DNA of 64,000 bases, taken from NCBI GenBank assembly GCA_015956445.1, contig WIUZ02000004.1, positions 558,001 through 622,000 of the forward strand, written 5' to 3'. The notes under the pieces were generated by a model, which saw only the letters and a list, made by a program, of their open reading frames with translations, had not been told where the DNA came from and did not search any database. A program made the position numbers and the translations under genes. Positions 21,694 through 38,097 of the stretch are shown piece by piece. How positions within the stretch are numbered: the first letter of the stretch is position 1; every line of letters begins with the position of its first letter. The DNA comes from Thelephora terrestris (taxonomy: Eukaryota > Basidiomycota > Agaricomycetes > Thelephorales > Thelephoraceae).

Positions 21694-23984
21694 TTAGAAC
21701 ATGTTCGCGAGCTTGCTCGCAGCCTCCCTCGGATCCAATCTTGGTCTTTGAGGTGGTCTTATCGACGCGACCATGTCGATTGGTCTAGCCATGCCGAGTG
21801 GATCGAGTCCGTTGTCCTGTCTTTGGGTGGATTGGACGATAACCGACTGGGTCATCGTTGCACCGTTTGGGCGGGTGGGTGTGGATCCTAGGGGTCCTAA
21901 CGGCCCGAGAGGGCCCATCGGACCAACCGGTTGGGGTTGTCTAGGTGGCTCCATGATCGGGGTGGAGGAAGCCCTGGAGATTCCTCTCCCGGGATTACTA
22001 AGAGGATCGTAGTTCTTCTGAACCTCTTGTTGAACGACGACAGAAGGTGGGAGCACCTTGGGAACCGGCGGAGGAGGAGTGGGGGTTGAAGTCGGTAAAA
22101 TAGACGTGGACGTAGAAGATGTGATTGTAGATGGGGTATGAAATTGTGGAGACGGTCGCACAAACATTGATCTTGTTCCGTCAACAGGCCTGTTTCCTAG
22201 GAGAGGGTCAGCATGTGAGTTGACTGGGGCCGCAGTTGCTGTCTGTCGTTGTGGGGATGTTGATTGAGGGGAGGTTATAGATCGCGTGATTTCTGGGCTA
22301 GGTTGTTGTAGAGGAGGTTGTCCCGGTCTGGGACCAGAAATGGCGGGAGGTGCGCCGGATATACGCGAGGTAGAGAAGCTAGGTGTTGTAAGCTGCGGTG
22401 AATCGTTCTTGACAGGTGGTGGAGCCGGTTTGGGGTCTTCCAAAGGCAGAATAACTGTTGGTTTGGGTACCCCGTTGGCATGAGGCACCACCTTATCAGC
22501 GGCGCTGCTGACATCCGGTCGAAGTGCCTCCAGTTCCTTGAGGAGTTGCCGTTCGTACATGATGGATGAGCGAACGTGTTCGACGAGAGCAGCGGTGATG
22601 TCGTCATGAACCAATCGATTATGTCGCTCCAGAGAGCGGTGCAGGTTTTGCGAAATTCCATCCGCCCTCCTCGCTAGGATTTGTTCATACTTGTTGGCCT
22701 ACGTGACTCGTTAGGCATATGGACCAATGCTGACACCTCTGGACACCCACCTCTTCCAAGTCTTCAAGCGCTTCGTCGACTTTTTCGGGCCTAATATTAG
22801 AGCTGGCCTTTAGCCTCTCGATGTTCCGCCGTTTAGAAATCGCAGTCTTGACTGAGGCTTGATATTCCTCGAGCACAGCTGTCCTCTGTTGTAAGGTCTC
22901 TTTGGCGGACCGGGCATTAAGTCCCTGATAGCCCAAGGAATCTCCGAGTATCACACACTCATTGATTGACTCTGCTTGGTCAATATCAGCCATAGTATGC
23001 CACACTCGGCCAATCTTCCTCAGCGCATTCCCAAGAGGGGGATGAGAGTCCGTGGTAGCCACACTGATCAGCTTGTTGCCCATTTCCGCATGGGAGGTAC
23101 CATAGCCTGTGGAGACGACCGTCAGAATACGTTGAGAAGTTAGGAAATACCAAGACGCGCCTTTCCTCGCACGCGAGAGCTTGTCTAGCGCTCGGGCAGC
23201 ATCGAAAAATTGACCCTCAAGTTTTGTCAGCTCGAAACGAGACCTTTGCAACATCTCATCTTCGTCGGGGACGCTTCGCTTTATGAGGCTGAAACCTGAC
23301 GAGGTTTTTCTCCGAATGACGGGGGTTGGTTGATAACCAAAGTCGCTCTCCACAAAAGAACGCACTTCCTCGTCATGAAGAAGGATCGGGTCCTCACAGA
23401 TCCGTGTCAGCCACCTCTGCAACATGATTTTTACCAGCCGGTCGTCTTCTTCGTCTGTGGCAGCAGATGTTTGGGGTAATGGTAGGGCAGGAACGATTGT
23501 TTGTGGAGTGTTGCGGATGATGGCCTCGTAAAACTGCTGAAACTCGAAGAACGACCGTGAAATATTTCTGTATGCGGTCCCGTTGAAATTTGAGAGATTT
23601 GTCTATCGAAGTACCGCTTGAAATTGGCGTCTGCTGCCGTGGGGCGAAAGGGAAATCACACACCTGTGCATCGAGTCTGACAAGGATATCTCTTCGATTC
23701 CTGTCCATCCCAGTAATGCGAATCCTTAGATAGGGCTCGGGTTTCTCGAGTTTCTGTCCATTCGAAGTAACGTTATCCTTTGGCGATACTAGACCCGGTT
23801 CCTGCTGGCCATAGATCTTTGGTTCCTTCCCGTACAGACCAGGCGCTGGCCCGTTATCCAAGGGCGGGGGAGCTGGTGAAGCTCTCCGTAGATTTGGGAT
23901 ATGCTGGTTTGGAGAGTGTGGTGTCGTTGGCCATGGTGGTGTAGAATCCTCGAAGCCGGGAACAAGTGGGTCGAACATGGACAT
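21694..23984 (-). CDS. VPS17: Sorting nexin Vps17 (PX-BAR, retromer), with an apparent 1-base frameshift
   Basis: Three exons: 23984-23664, 23603-22751, 22698-21694, about 725 residues if the frame is restored. Exon 1 starts MSMFDPLVPGFEDS and enters the PX domain at PYLRIRITGMDRNRRDILVR. PX continues TNLSNFNG then TAYRNISRSFFEFQQFYEAI. The BAR region follows (SRFELTKLEGQFFDAARALD, LGNALRKIGRVWHTMADI, SLGYQGLNARSAKETLQQR), then a Pro-rich tail ending AASKLANMF. Vps17 dimerises with Vps5 on endosomes. Anomaly: a GGGG run on the minus strand at 23582-23579, between the two PX parts, puts them in different frames; three Gs would restore one frame. The intron signals around it are normal, so a sequencing error, a natural lesion or an unrecognised micro-intron are all possible. 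Confidence 0.83.
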
Positions 23985-25122
23985 GTCGCAGCAGGAGACC
24001 AGAAACGTCGGAGCGTGACACGGTAGATTCGGGGATCTCAGCCTCAGACGCGTCACTGTCACGTCTCCAGTGATCCCGGAACATGATGTGTTTAAATCTT
24101 CAACGGTTTCTCGGTTTTACATGGAATTTATTTGCCATACTGAACGCGCTATTGTACGAGAAGGGTGTCATACTCTCGACTGCAGTCATCCGCATCAGGC
24201 GTAGGGGTGACACCCGTTATGGGTCGTATTAATCCATGGTGATTTCTAGCTGCCTCTTCGTCAAAGAACAATGCGATATGCTGACCAGTTTAAGTTGATC
24301 TTGTCAAAACATTGTAAGAACAAAGCAACGACTCCGAGGGGTCACGGGTAAGGGAGCCCAGTCTGCTGAATGTCGTTGCACCAAGGAAGCGATGGATTGT
24401 TGCTGACAGGTCGTCATTGTAATCTGTCTGGAGTACTTACTTGCATCCGGTGAGGTCGTGCTGAGACAGAAAGTAGTGAAGCGACCCAGCCGCTCGCGAA
24501 GGCATATATTTCCGCAGGTGTTCGTTCCCAGTGGGTCAAGGGATTATCGAGGGATAGAATCATCATCCTCGAAAACAGAAAAGGGTCATGGGGGTGTGAA
24601 ATCCTCAGGGTTCTCCAGAGCTGTACCAATGATCTCAGGAAGTCGGTTGAGAAGGTAACGAAGATACTGAAAACAGTACTAGTCATAGCGGATGAACCTG
24701 CGGTTAAGCATCGCCAAACCGTTTCTTGATGCGATCGTTACGGCGGGCTGTCAGAAAGAAAGGTGCCTTGCCTCTCCCCCAGGTATCTGTAAGACTCAGA
24801 GCGATGGGCTTGGTGTGGAAGCGGTCGGGAAAGAGACGAGAGGGGATGGGCACTGGCGCGGTGACCTCCGTCGTGAGAAATCTGCACGTGCTGCGGTAAG
24901 CTTTACGTTGTTTCGCGAATCGCAGGGCGGAGCCGAACTTAATGAAAGGACTACAAGAGCCAGAGCGTACTCGGTACTGTCCCGGGAATTTTGTTTCTTG
25001 CCTGTTCTTTCCTCAGCGCGCAAGCGAACGGTCCAAAGCGCAATGGACATAGCCAATCCACCGCGACATATCTTTCGAGGATGGACGTCACACTTATTTC
25101 ACGTGATTAACCACACCACAAA
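23985..25122. other. Long divergent intergenic region
   Basis: 1138 bases lie between the VPS17 start and the start of the coiled-coil gene. A frame upstream of VPS17 (ATG at 24084) has a protein-like stretch (RRDSDASEAEIPESTVSRSD) but is out of frame with the PX exon and not obviously spliced to it. Other frames (24414-24686 minus, 24692-25126 plus) look random. No tRNA or repeat was seen. It presumably holds two promoters. Confidence 0.45.
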
Positions 25123-27282
25123 ATGAGTGGCGTTGAGGGAAAATCGCGTCGCCGAATATCAAACCCCTCCCACATGAGTCAAGGAGAGCAGCAGCAAGCC
25201 CAGCCGGTCCAGCAGACTGAAGTAGCTCCAGCTGGACCAACCAACTCTCTTCCGGCGTAAATACATCTGCACGCCGTCTCTTCGTTCACTTCCACTGACT
25301 TTTAGCCGACAGGATCGGAGACGATCAATGGAATAAAGACATTACCGGCATTCTGACTTCAAATGCGCACAACAATCTCGTAGGACTCGACTTCAATCCA
25401 AATGTGCTTCTTCAAACTCTCAAGGACGCGGACAACACCATTACTCAACTCAAAGCGGAGAAGAAAATGCTTGAAATCAAAACTCGAGATCTTTCCGCCC
25501 ACCTGGCACTAGCTAATAACCGGATCAACTTTTCCAAGCAAGACGCTCATTCCATGTGGAAAGAGGTCATATACTATCGCGAGAAGCACCACGTCCTACA
25601 GAGGCAACACCAAGAAGTCTTGCGGGCTCACTCTTCCTGTGCCACCGGTCCACCTGAGCGACCATATTTCCACCTCCTGCAGGAACTCGAGAAACTGCAG
25701 GACATGTATCGACACATTCTGGGACAGAACACAACGCTCAAGTTTGAAGTCCAGAGATTGATGCAGCAGTGTGTTAATGGTGGCCTGATTCCGCCGCCGC
25801 AGAATTACGTCGTCACTCCGCTCCCTGCCCTGCAACCGGTTCGTCAGCTTTCGCATGATGCCACCGACCTCTATTCACACTCGTGATTGTAGTCTGCAAC
25901 GCATCCAGGAATCGCTCGGCGAACCTCCGAGCCTACGGTTGGACATCAACAACAACTTCAAGTCCCGGTGCAGTACAGCCAGGTACGTCCATACGATCAC
26001 TTTTATGGTCACTCCTCTCTCATACTTCCAGAAGGCAGCTCAACCGGGCCCGGTCGCGCGGCAATTTGTTTCCCCTCCGTCGAATGCATATGCTACCAAC
26101 CCTCCCGTTGCTCTCAATCCGGCCATCGTTGCGGGGCCAATCCAGGCATACAACTATCATCGCGCTCAATTCCCCCAGTCTCAACACACAGCAGCACAAA
26201 TGATGCCACCCCCTCGACAACAAGGTCGATCTCCTGTTCTCCAACAACATATTCCGGCCACTCGGCCACGACAAGTCGTCGATCTTACTGAGGATGAGGA
26301 TGAACCCCTCCACAAGCGTCCGCGGATGGCTAGTGACCCTAATGTGTACACCCAACATTCTGTTGGATCGGCGACGCCCTTTCAACACCAGATACACGCC
26401 CAAATGCCTGCTCCAGCACCTTACCAAGTTCTCCAGCAGAGAATTCTGCAGTCTAGGTCACAGGTGGCCCCCTCGGATCGTTTGCAGGGTCAAATTGTGC
26501 AACAATACTACTCACAGCGATCAGGGACAGGTTCCGCAGACCAGTACCAACAAGTTTCGCCCCCCACAGCCTCTACTTATTTTACTCGGTACGGAACAAA
26601 CACCCACCCGAATGTCCCCACCCCTTCCACATCTGTCCCTCCGGTCATGGAATCATACGGGATCGTCACGGGCGAGCAAGGGACAACCCAAACCCAAAAT
26701 CAACCACCCAACGGTCAGATGCAGGCATTTGGTCAACCTCGACAGGTGTACACGGATCCCGCTTATTCCGTAGACTTTACGTCCTCCGCCGCAGGTGCTG
26801 GTACAAGTCATACTGGGTCCCCAAATGAGCGATCGGCAGGGAATTCCACAGCACGATTAACGCCTGCAGTGGCCCCTTCGGATTCGGTTCCGCTCTCACC
26901 ACGAGCAGCAACGAACGGACACATGCATGGTAGGGAGCCATCCTTACCCATGCTGACGGACGAACAGGCCAGCCAGATGCATTCGGATGTCGCCGATTCG
27001 ATGTTTACGGAACCAAATGAAGGTGACGAGACGCAGGCGAGGACGTGCATGTTGTGCGAGTAAGTTGTATCGTTCTCGGAAATGCTGCATCTGCCAACCA
27101 TTTCTTCCACCTCTAGTCATAGGAGGCGACTAGGTATCCTCCCTGCGTCGCCCCCACCATTCTTCAAGCCGACCACGGGGGAAATGTATTCACACCTTCA
27201 GGCTCAGCACTCGGAATCATTGGATATGGGGGAGCAGGATTGGAAGAGGGACCTGTTCGGGATGGGTCCGATCAGTGATTAG
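25123..27282 (+). CDS. Coiled-coil, Gln/Pro-rich protein with SUMO-interacting-like motif
   Basis: Five exons (25123-25256, 25313-25838, 25893-25982, 26032-27059, 27117-27282) give 647 residues. After a short disordered start comes a coiled coil at about residues 75-185 (LQTLKDADNTITQLKAEKKM, LQELEKLQDMYRHIL). A Gln/Pro/Ser-rich region follows with RQVVDLTEDEDEPLHKRPR: the VVDLT next to acids resembles a SUMO-interacting motif, followed by a basic nuclear-signal-like patch. The C-terminus has CMLCDHRRR and HLQAQH, a possible small Cys/His zinc knuckle created only when the last intron is removed. It looks like a nuclear scaffold or regulator, but no family was recognised. Exon 2 starts at the ACAG acceptor (25313), because the earlier TTTAG breaks the frame. 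Confidence 0.75.
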
Positions 27283-27789
27283 CAGCAATGAAACGACGCG
27301 CTGAGGACGTTGCGGACGTTTGTATCCCTGCGTATTCCGCTTTAATCTGTACCCATAATCTCCTCAAGTCCTTCCGCTTCCAGTCAATCCACATTGCGAT
27401 CTCCATAAACTCCCATGAGTACATTCACCATGTCTGCTTCACAATCATTTTTATTGTTCAAAAGTAATCAAAGCTCCCGTCCCAACGATTCCAACACCCT
27501 TCTACTGATTGAACGAGGATTGCGCGGGGAGTGGGGGGTAGGGTGAAGGGAAATGGCGTATAATGTATATTTAAGTGTCGTGTGTAAATAGCGGGAGTGA
27601 ATGCACAGGACACGGTGAATAAAAATGTCTAGGATGTCTATCTATTGCGGATGCGATGCGAGAAAGGTATTCGGGAAGGGATTAAACGAACTCTTCAGTC
27701 CCGGCTGACATCACTGGAGAAACACCGCGGAAGCAAAGTAAGCTTTAGACTCAAATGGCACACGGACCACGTGGGGTGAGGTACGTCAC
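27283..27789. other. Convergent intergenic stretch
   Basis: 507 bases between convergent stops. AT-rich pieces (gtgaataaaaatg near 27616) could be polyadenylation-related. No gene was seen. Confidence 0.5.
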
Positions 27790-29982
27790 TTACCGACCAA
27801 ACAATTTAACCTTTATCCAATCGGTCGCGACGAGAGTACGGTTCCGAACGGAGAAGAGGTTACTAAGGTAGGCACTCCTCCAGAAGTAATAAGTAGTGAG
27901 ACCGCCGGTGGCGAACTATGCGGGAGCCCGTGAGCCATGTCGTTTTGCGTCTACTGGGCGTTAGGAGGAAACGTTGGACTCACAGTCCCGTTCATGAATG
28001 GCAGATCTGCAATAGCCTTTTCCGATCCAATATAAGCCAGAGATCCCTGGTGCGAATAATTGAAAGGTCGAGGATTCTCAAGCTTTTGCAAATGCTTCTC
28101 GATTGTCGTCAATTTGTCCTTCGCCCCTTCCTTCTGATTCTCAGGCACCTCTTTGGTCTCCAAGAGCTGCTTCTCAACGAGGAGATTGTCCTTCTTGGCC
28201 AACTTGTTGAAGAATTTGGCTAGGTATGCTCCCTGTTGGGATGCAACCTGCGCTGTGGGGGCATAGGAGGTAGCAGTACAATCTCCGAGAGCGAAGATAC
28301 CGTCCGCGCCAGAAACACGGAGATGTCCATCGACGGTCAAACCGCGGCGATTTGTTTGGACTGAGGGGAATTGAGCCATCAAATCCTTTGTCAAATTTCG
28401 GAGAGTGTTTCCCTGGCGTTGACAAGCGCGGTTGATATCACAGGATGGAAGAGAGGAAAGAATGGGACGTACAGCGGCCCAGACAACCATCCCGCAAGGA
28501 ACTTCTTTGATGCTCTTATCGGGCATCTGGAGGATGACGCTTTTCTCCTTGACTTCCTTGACCATGGTCTTGGTCAATATATCGATTTTAGCTTCATTGA
28601 AGGTCGACACGGTATACTCGATGAGGGCTTTGCTGAACGTAGGCAACACTGATGGTAGAGCCTCCACAAGAGTAATTTTCATCCTGCTGGCGAGCTCTGG
28701 GTACCAGGATTTGAGATCTTCCTCCAAGAAATCGTGAATCTCGCCACTTCAAAAGACTGTCAGAAATTGGTGTCGAAAAGACGATAGGATGGGAAAACTG
28801 ACCTGAGTTCGATACCAGTGGGACCACCACCGACGACAACCATATGGAGAAGACGGTCGATCTCCTCGGGACTCTGACCAGGGAAACCGGCGGACTCGAC
28901 ACCTATTGCGGAGGGTTCAGTATGTTATAATGGCCGGAGTTATTTTTGCATACAGTCAAGGAAACGGTCTTGCATCTTCGTGATGCGTCACTGCGAGGTT
29001 TTCGGCAGAAATCGTTGAAAGTTTCTCACCTTCTCAGCATCATGCAACTCCTTCATGAAACAGGAATGCTCTTTTACTCCAGGAATGCCAAAGGTCTGGG
29101 TCTCTGCGCCGACAGCGTAGATAAGGTAATCATACGGTATGGTTGTTGTGCTGACGGCACCCTTGATGTCCGAGGAATCGCTGAAAGTGACGGTCTTTTT
29201 GACGCTCTGCCACGGAACTGAGAAATGAATGGAGAGATAACACGTGAAGTGGAATACAGACGTCGATTGACTTGGCATCAGCTTCGATAACTGCAACCTC
29301 ACGGGCCTTGTGGCGGGTAATGTAACGGGTGGCTGAAGAGCAATGATTGGTTGAAGTTATATGGGGATACATTAGGGTGATGAAGGCTCACATGAAATAA
29401 TCGATTTTGGGGAGAGAGTTCCTGTGGACACACTAGGAAGCAATGGCGTGAAAAGGAAGTAATTGTGAGGACTGATTACCACCTGATTTGACGTGAGACT
29501 GGTGAACCGGGACGATGGGGCGAATGTACTTACGACGTTGTAGTCTGTGGTGTCGAGCTTCTTGAGGAAACTGGTGGCACCCCAGCCGCTTCCGAGGACA
29601 ACCAGAGTTTTCTTTGTCGGGTCATGTGGAAGCTGGGGGCCCGGTGTGCGTTCCTGGTAAGCGACATAGTAGAAGCCTGCTCCGGCGAGGACCACAGTGC
29701 CGATAGTGAGTCTGCCGATCGCCTGGAGAGCCCTTCGCCATCCAGAAATGCGAGCAACCTGACCGAGCGAATACGTTGTAAAAGGACAACAGAGCAGTGG
29801 ATTTGGGTAAGAAATACCTGTTGCGGCTCGGCAGGGGTTGAATACCTTGCCAATTGAACAGGCCTAGGCCCACGTCTCGTCAACACCTGGGTTGCAGAAT
29901 GGCGGATATATGGCACTTGTGGAGGATCTTTGTTACTTGGTGAAGGGGGTGTGAGAGACAACGTACCTCTTGCGCGCAACAT
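27790..29982 (-). CDS. NDE1: Type II (alternative) NADH:ubiquinone oxidoreductase, mitochondrial
   Basis: About ten exons on the minus strand, from ATG 29982 to TAA 27792-27790, with short GT-AG introns (first possible intron 29966-29916 is 51 bases and in frame). An Arg-rich presequence and a membrane-like helix ([17 protein letters not shown]) precede the FAD Rossmann motif [16 protein letters not shown]. Then come [35 protein letters not shown] and the second Rossmann motif [36 protein letters not shown] and a final segment [13 protein letters not shown] and [10 protein letters not shown] also fit the family. The enzyme oxidises NADH without proton pumping. The single N-terminal helix suggests an inner-membrane form facing the intermembrane space. 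No EF-hand insertion was noticed. Confidence 0.9.
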
Positions 29983-30519
29983 CCTGAGTTGAATGCGCAA
30001 AAGTGAGGGAGAGGGAGGGAGGATGGAGGGTGTTAGAGGGAGTTGGAATAATTTGCTGTGTTGATTTGCTCACGCATGATACAGGCATGACGTGTGACAT
30101 CACGCCTGAATCTTGATGCCAGGCGTCTGTTTGAGAGGGTCGTAAATGCGGAATATTACTCGCAGTGCCGTGTTGAGCGGAAACCGTGTCCCGGGGACTC
30201 TCCGACTCTCTTTCTCTCCGTCGAATCTCTCAGCCCCCAGCTTTCTCGTGGATTTCTTGCCAAATCATTCGCTCTCTTTCTCTCAAGTAAAATAATGAGC
30301 ACGAGCAAATGAACAAGTTTCGCATTTACTTTGAGACTCGAGTCGAATTTCCGAGCGGAGATAAAGTTGTCCACTGCGGCCAACCGAGATCTCCGCTATC
30401 GAAACCCGAGTTCAAACATCAACGATCCTCAAACTCCTCTGCGAAACTTTGACCCTGGTTAAATAAAAAGACCTCGGTTTCCAATCACTTCTCCTCAATC
30501 CTCTCTCCCTCAACCCACC
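29983..30519. promoter_or_regulatory. Divergent promoter region (NDE / ARO1)
   Basis: 537 bases. Near ARO1 there is AAATAAAAAG at 30461-30470 and a CT-rich tract from about 30486 to 30516 ending at the ATG (30520). An open frame on the minus strand inside (30156-30383) has no support. Confidence 0.45.
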
Positions 30520-35566
<5,047 letters not shown>

Positions 35567-36100
35567 ATTTTTCATTATGGGGAATGTTCATCCCGGGGTT
35601 TTGTATGTTTTGCTACGTTTATTCCGAGTCTATACAATACTAACATATGAAACAGAGTTGTACTACCATTCCAGTGATTTGTGTATTAGCGTGAACACAA
35701 GCTCCGAGCAGGAAACCTTTGAAACCTAGAGCAAGGAGGTTGTCCGAAACGATATCGAAGGCCCTTGGAAAAGGGAGGAGATTGGGAATTCCTGCAATAG
35801 CGAAGGATACTAATTGGGGGAGGGCTTTCTAGATGCAACCATGCATCGAGAAGGTAGAGCCAGTAGTAGTGGTAAACATCGTTTCCCGAAGCTTACCGCC
35901 AGTGGTAGGCCGACTCTGCATCTCTCGCTCCGTATTCTGGAGTAGAGCCCGACGCTCTCTTTTTCGGGCACTGCGCGTGGTTTTTGCAAAGCCTCAGATC
36001 CTCGGATCCAAACGTTGCGTCTTCAAGCCTACGTAGTCGTTGCCAGATCCAAGCCCGCAGCCAGCTGCACCCTAGTTCAAAGAGACGTTACGCCAAATCT
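35567..36100. other. Downstream of ARO1, start of low-coding region
   Basis: No clean gene. The first part is the ARO1 3' flank. The later part may hold eroded N-terminal sequence of the sirtuin relic (for example SVFWSRARRSLF at about 35930), but the resemblance is too weak to annotate. Confidence 0.4.
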
Positions 36101-36104
36101 GCCC

Positions 36105-36820
36105 CAGCGCAGAGTCCTTCACGCTGATGACTCAAAACATCGACGGTCTCAGCCGAAGGGCTTTTTGGACCAGCTAACCGGCACTCTCGGACCTCGAAGA
36201 AAATCTTTGAGCTTCGGAGGTCACTCCGGAACCTGAATCGTACATTGAGATGCACGGTCGTCTCCTCGCCACACTCTGCACGGAGTGTGAGCATTCGAAA
36301 GTAAACGACGACAACAGCCCTATCTGTGCCGCGGTGAAAGGAACGGAGGTGATTGTTGACAAGCAGGAACAAGAACTAGAGATACCCGCTCTCTGACCTG
36401 CCCAGATGCACTCAACCAAACTGTGGCGGTCTATTGCAACCAAATTGGCATCCCGCTTCGCCTGTTCAGTGCCTACGGTAACTCAAGTATTTCCAGACGT
36501 CGTGTGGTTTGGGGTGGTTCCGTACCAACTCGAGGAGATTGATGGGATTGTTTCAACAGGCTGACCTGGCAATAGTTGTCGGAACATCATCTACGGTACG
36601 TCGTACCGGAAAGAATTGGACAATTCGACCACCGTCTGAGTAGTCGTCCGCTACATAGGTATATCCTGTTGCCGGTTATATGCATCCGAAGTCGCGGACC
36701 AACGGAGGCAAAACTGCTGTATTCAATCTCGATCGGAGCGCTGGCAATGGCGAAGCGGATTATTACCTTTTCCTCGGCCCATGCTCAGAAACTTTTACCT
36801 CAAATGCTTGCCAGCGATCA
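36105..36820 (+). pseudogene. Sirtuin (Sir2/SIRT5-type deacylase) relic
   Basis: Several blocks in family order are unmistakable on the + strand. They are ESFTLMTQNIDGLSRRA (about 36112-36160); YIEMHGRLLATLCTECEHSK (36241-36300) with the first zinc Cys pair; LSDLPRCTQPNCGGLL with the second Cys pair (about 36390-36437); DVVWFGVVPYQLEEIDGIV (about 36496-36552); ADLAIVVGTSST (about 36561-36596); and [20 protein letters not shown] with FLGPCSET (36705-36795). The frame carries a TAA and a TGA between the first two blocks, a further change of frame before LSDLPRC, and another after DGIV, with no GT-AG intron covering them. The N-terminal GAGxS part of the NAD fold was not recognised. Working sirtuins remove acyl groups from lysines using NAD; this copy looks dead. 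Confidence 0.72.
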
Positions 36821-38097
36821 GTCGTGGTTTGATGACCTCTCCTCAAGATTACCCCAGCTTGATTCACGTGTCCACGCGGCACACTTTGCTTGTACGTTAC
36901 CTATAGAGTCTGGCAAGAATTGACATAGACTGTACCACACCCCTGATGACTTCCTTCCTAACTTGACTGCAGGGGCTTCTCGAACTGAATGAACTCTCTA
37001 CAGTCCATCTTTCCCGGGAGATTGGGAGGTCACCATGCTGAGCGTCTCATGTTTAACTTGGTTCGCTGTGTACGGAATTCGTGCTCACCGGCCTCTCATC
37101 AGGATTCCGCAATCATCGCAAGAGTAAGTTCATACAGAGTGTGGTTGCGTGTAGTGCGGAGGCACTGCCTACAGGAGGCTTGATGTGGTAAAGCATTGCT
37201 ATGCTTCCAAACGATGTATTGGTCTCCCAAACCGCGTACGGTTAGCTTCCGGGGTGCCTTGAAATAAGCACGCATTGTTTGCCCTGCATCCTGCGCGTTC
37301 TGAATTCACGATGCAAATCCTCGGGCCGTGATCACGCAGTGCAAGATGTGTCGACCGAGTGCGAAGGGCGTGGTGCCCTCACAAGGAACAAACCGGGCTC
37401 CTGTATCGCTTCACCCTGGATTATCGTAGGTTTCGATGGAAGAGACAACGGGGATACAGCTACGGTATGGGTTCTTCAGTCGTGTCTCTCAGCGGTGCCC
37501 TGGTGCACCTTTGAGTTTTAGAGGCACAGGTTGTTTATCTCACGATAACACTGCTTACCGGCGATCAACAATGCAACGCATTGACAGTGCGCGCAGTGCG
37601 AACATTCCGGACCGGAGCCGTTCTTTACCCCTCTGATGATCATGTTCGACATCACTCGCTAACCAGGGAAGTATCGGAAGTGATAATTCTGAGCTAAGGT
37701 GAGAACCCCAGCCAAGAGTTAGCCCACGGCCTCAATACGAACAGAACTCCGGTGGCACTCACATTGACTTCGACCGAAGCTTACCATTAACCACTCGCGA
37801 AGAGGCGTAAAAATCACGTTATGAACAAAAGGTCAATTGAATGTCGTGGATCAGGAGGGGGCGGGATGGCCACGCGCATCTCATTAAAGATAGCTTATAT
37901 CGCCAGATAAGCAACGTAATCGTAGCCACGAGTCCCGTTCGCGGACGACTTTGAGCCTTTGTGAACGTGTGCCTCGTGGTGTTGGAAACCACGGAACCTA
38001 CTGTGGGTCGGGCTCGGCTCCAGCTCGGATCGAAAGGCGTTGCCTCCGACGAGATCTCTCGAGGGACGTGGGCGTTCGACATACGGAACCAATACCA
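36821..38097. other. Low-coding stretch, nothing recognisable
   Basis: Many short frames on both strands; none is longer than about 160 codons, and none has motifs or splice-linked partners. It may be eroded coding sequence like the sirtuin relic just upstream. Confidence 0.4.

Noticed and set aside
24000-24084. Alternative VPS17 start at 24084
   Set aside because: That ATG is in a different frame from the PX exon, and no splice site joins it.
24692-25126. 144-codon + frame upstream of the coiled-coil gene
   Set aside because: No motifs, overlaps the ATG of the real gene in another frame, and looks like promoter DNA.
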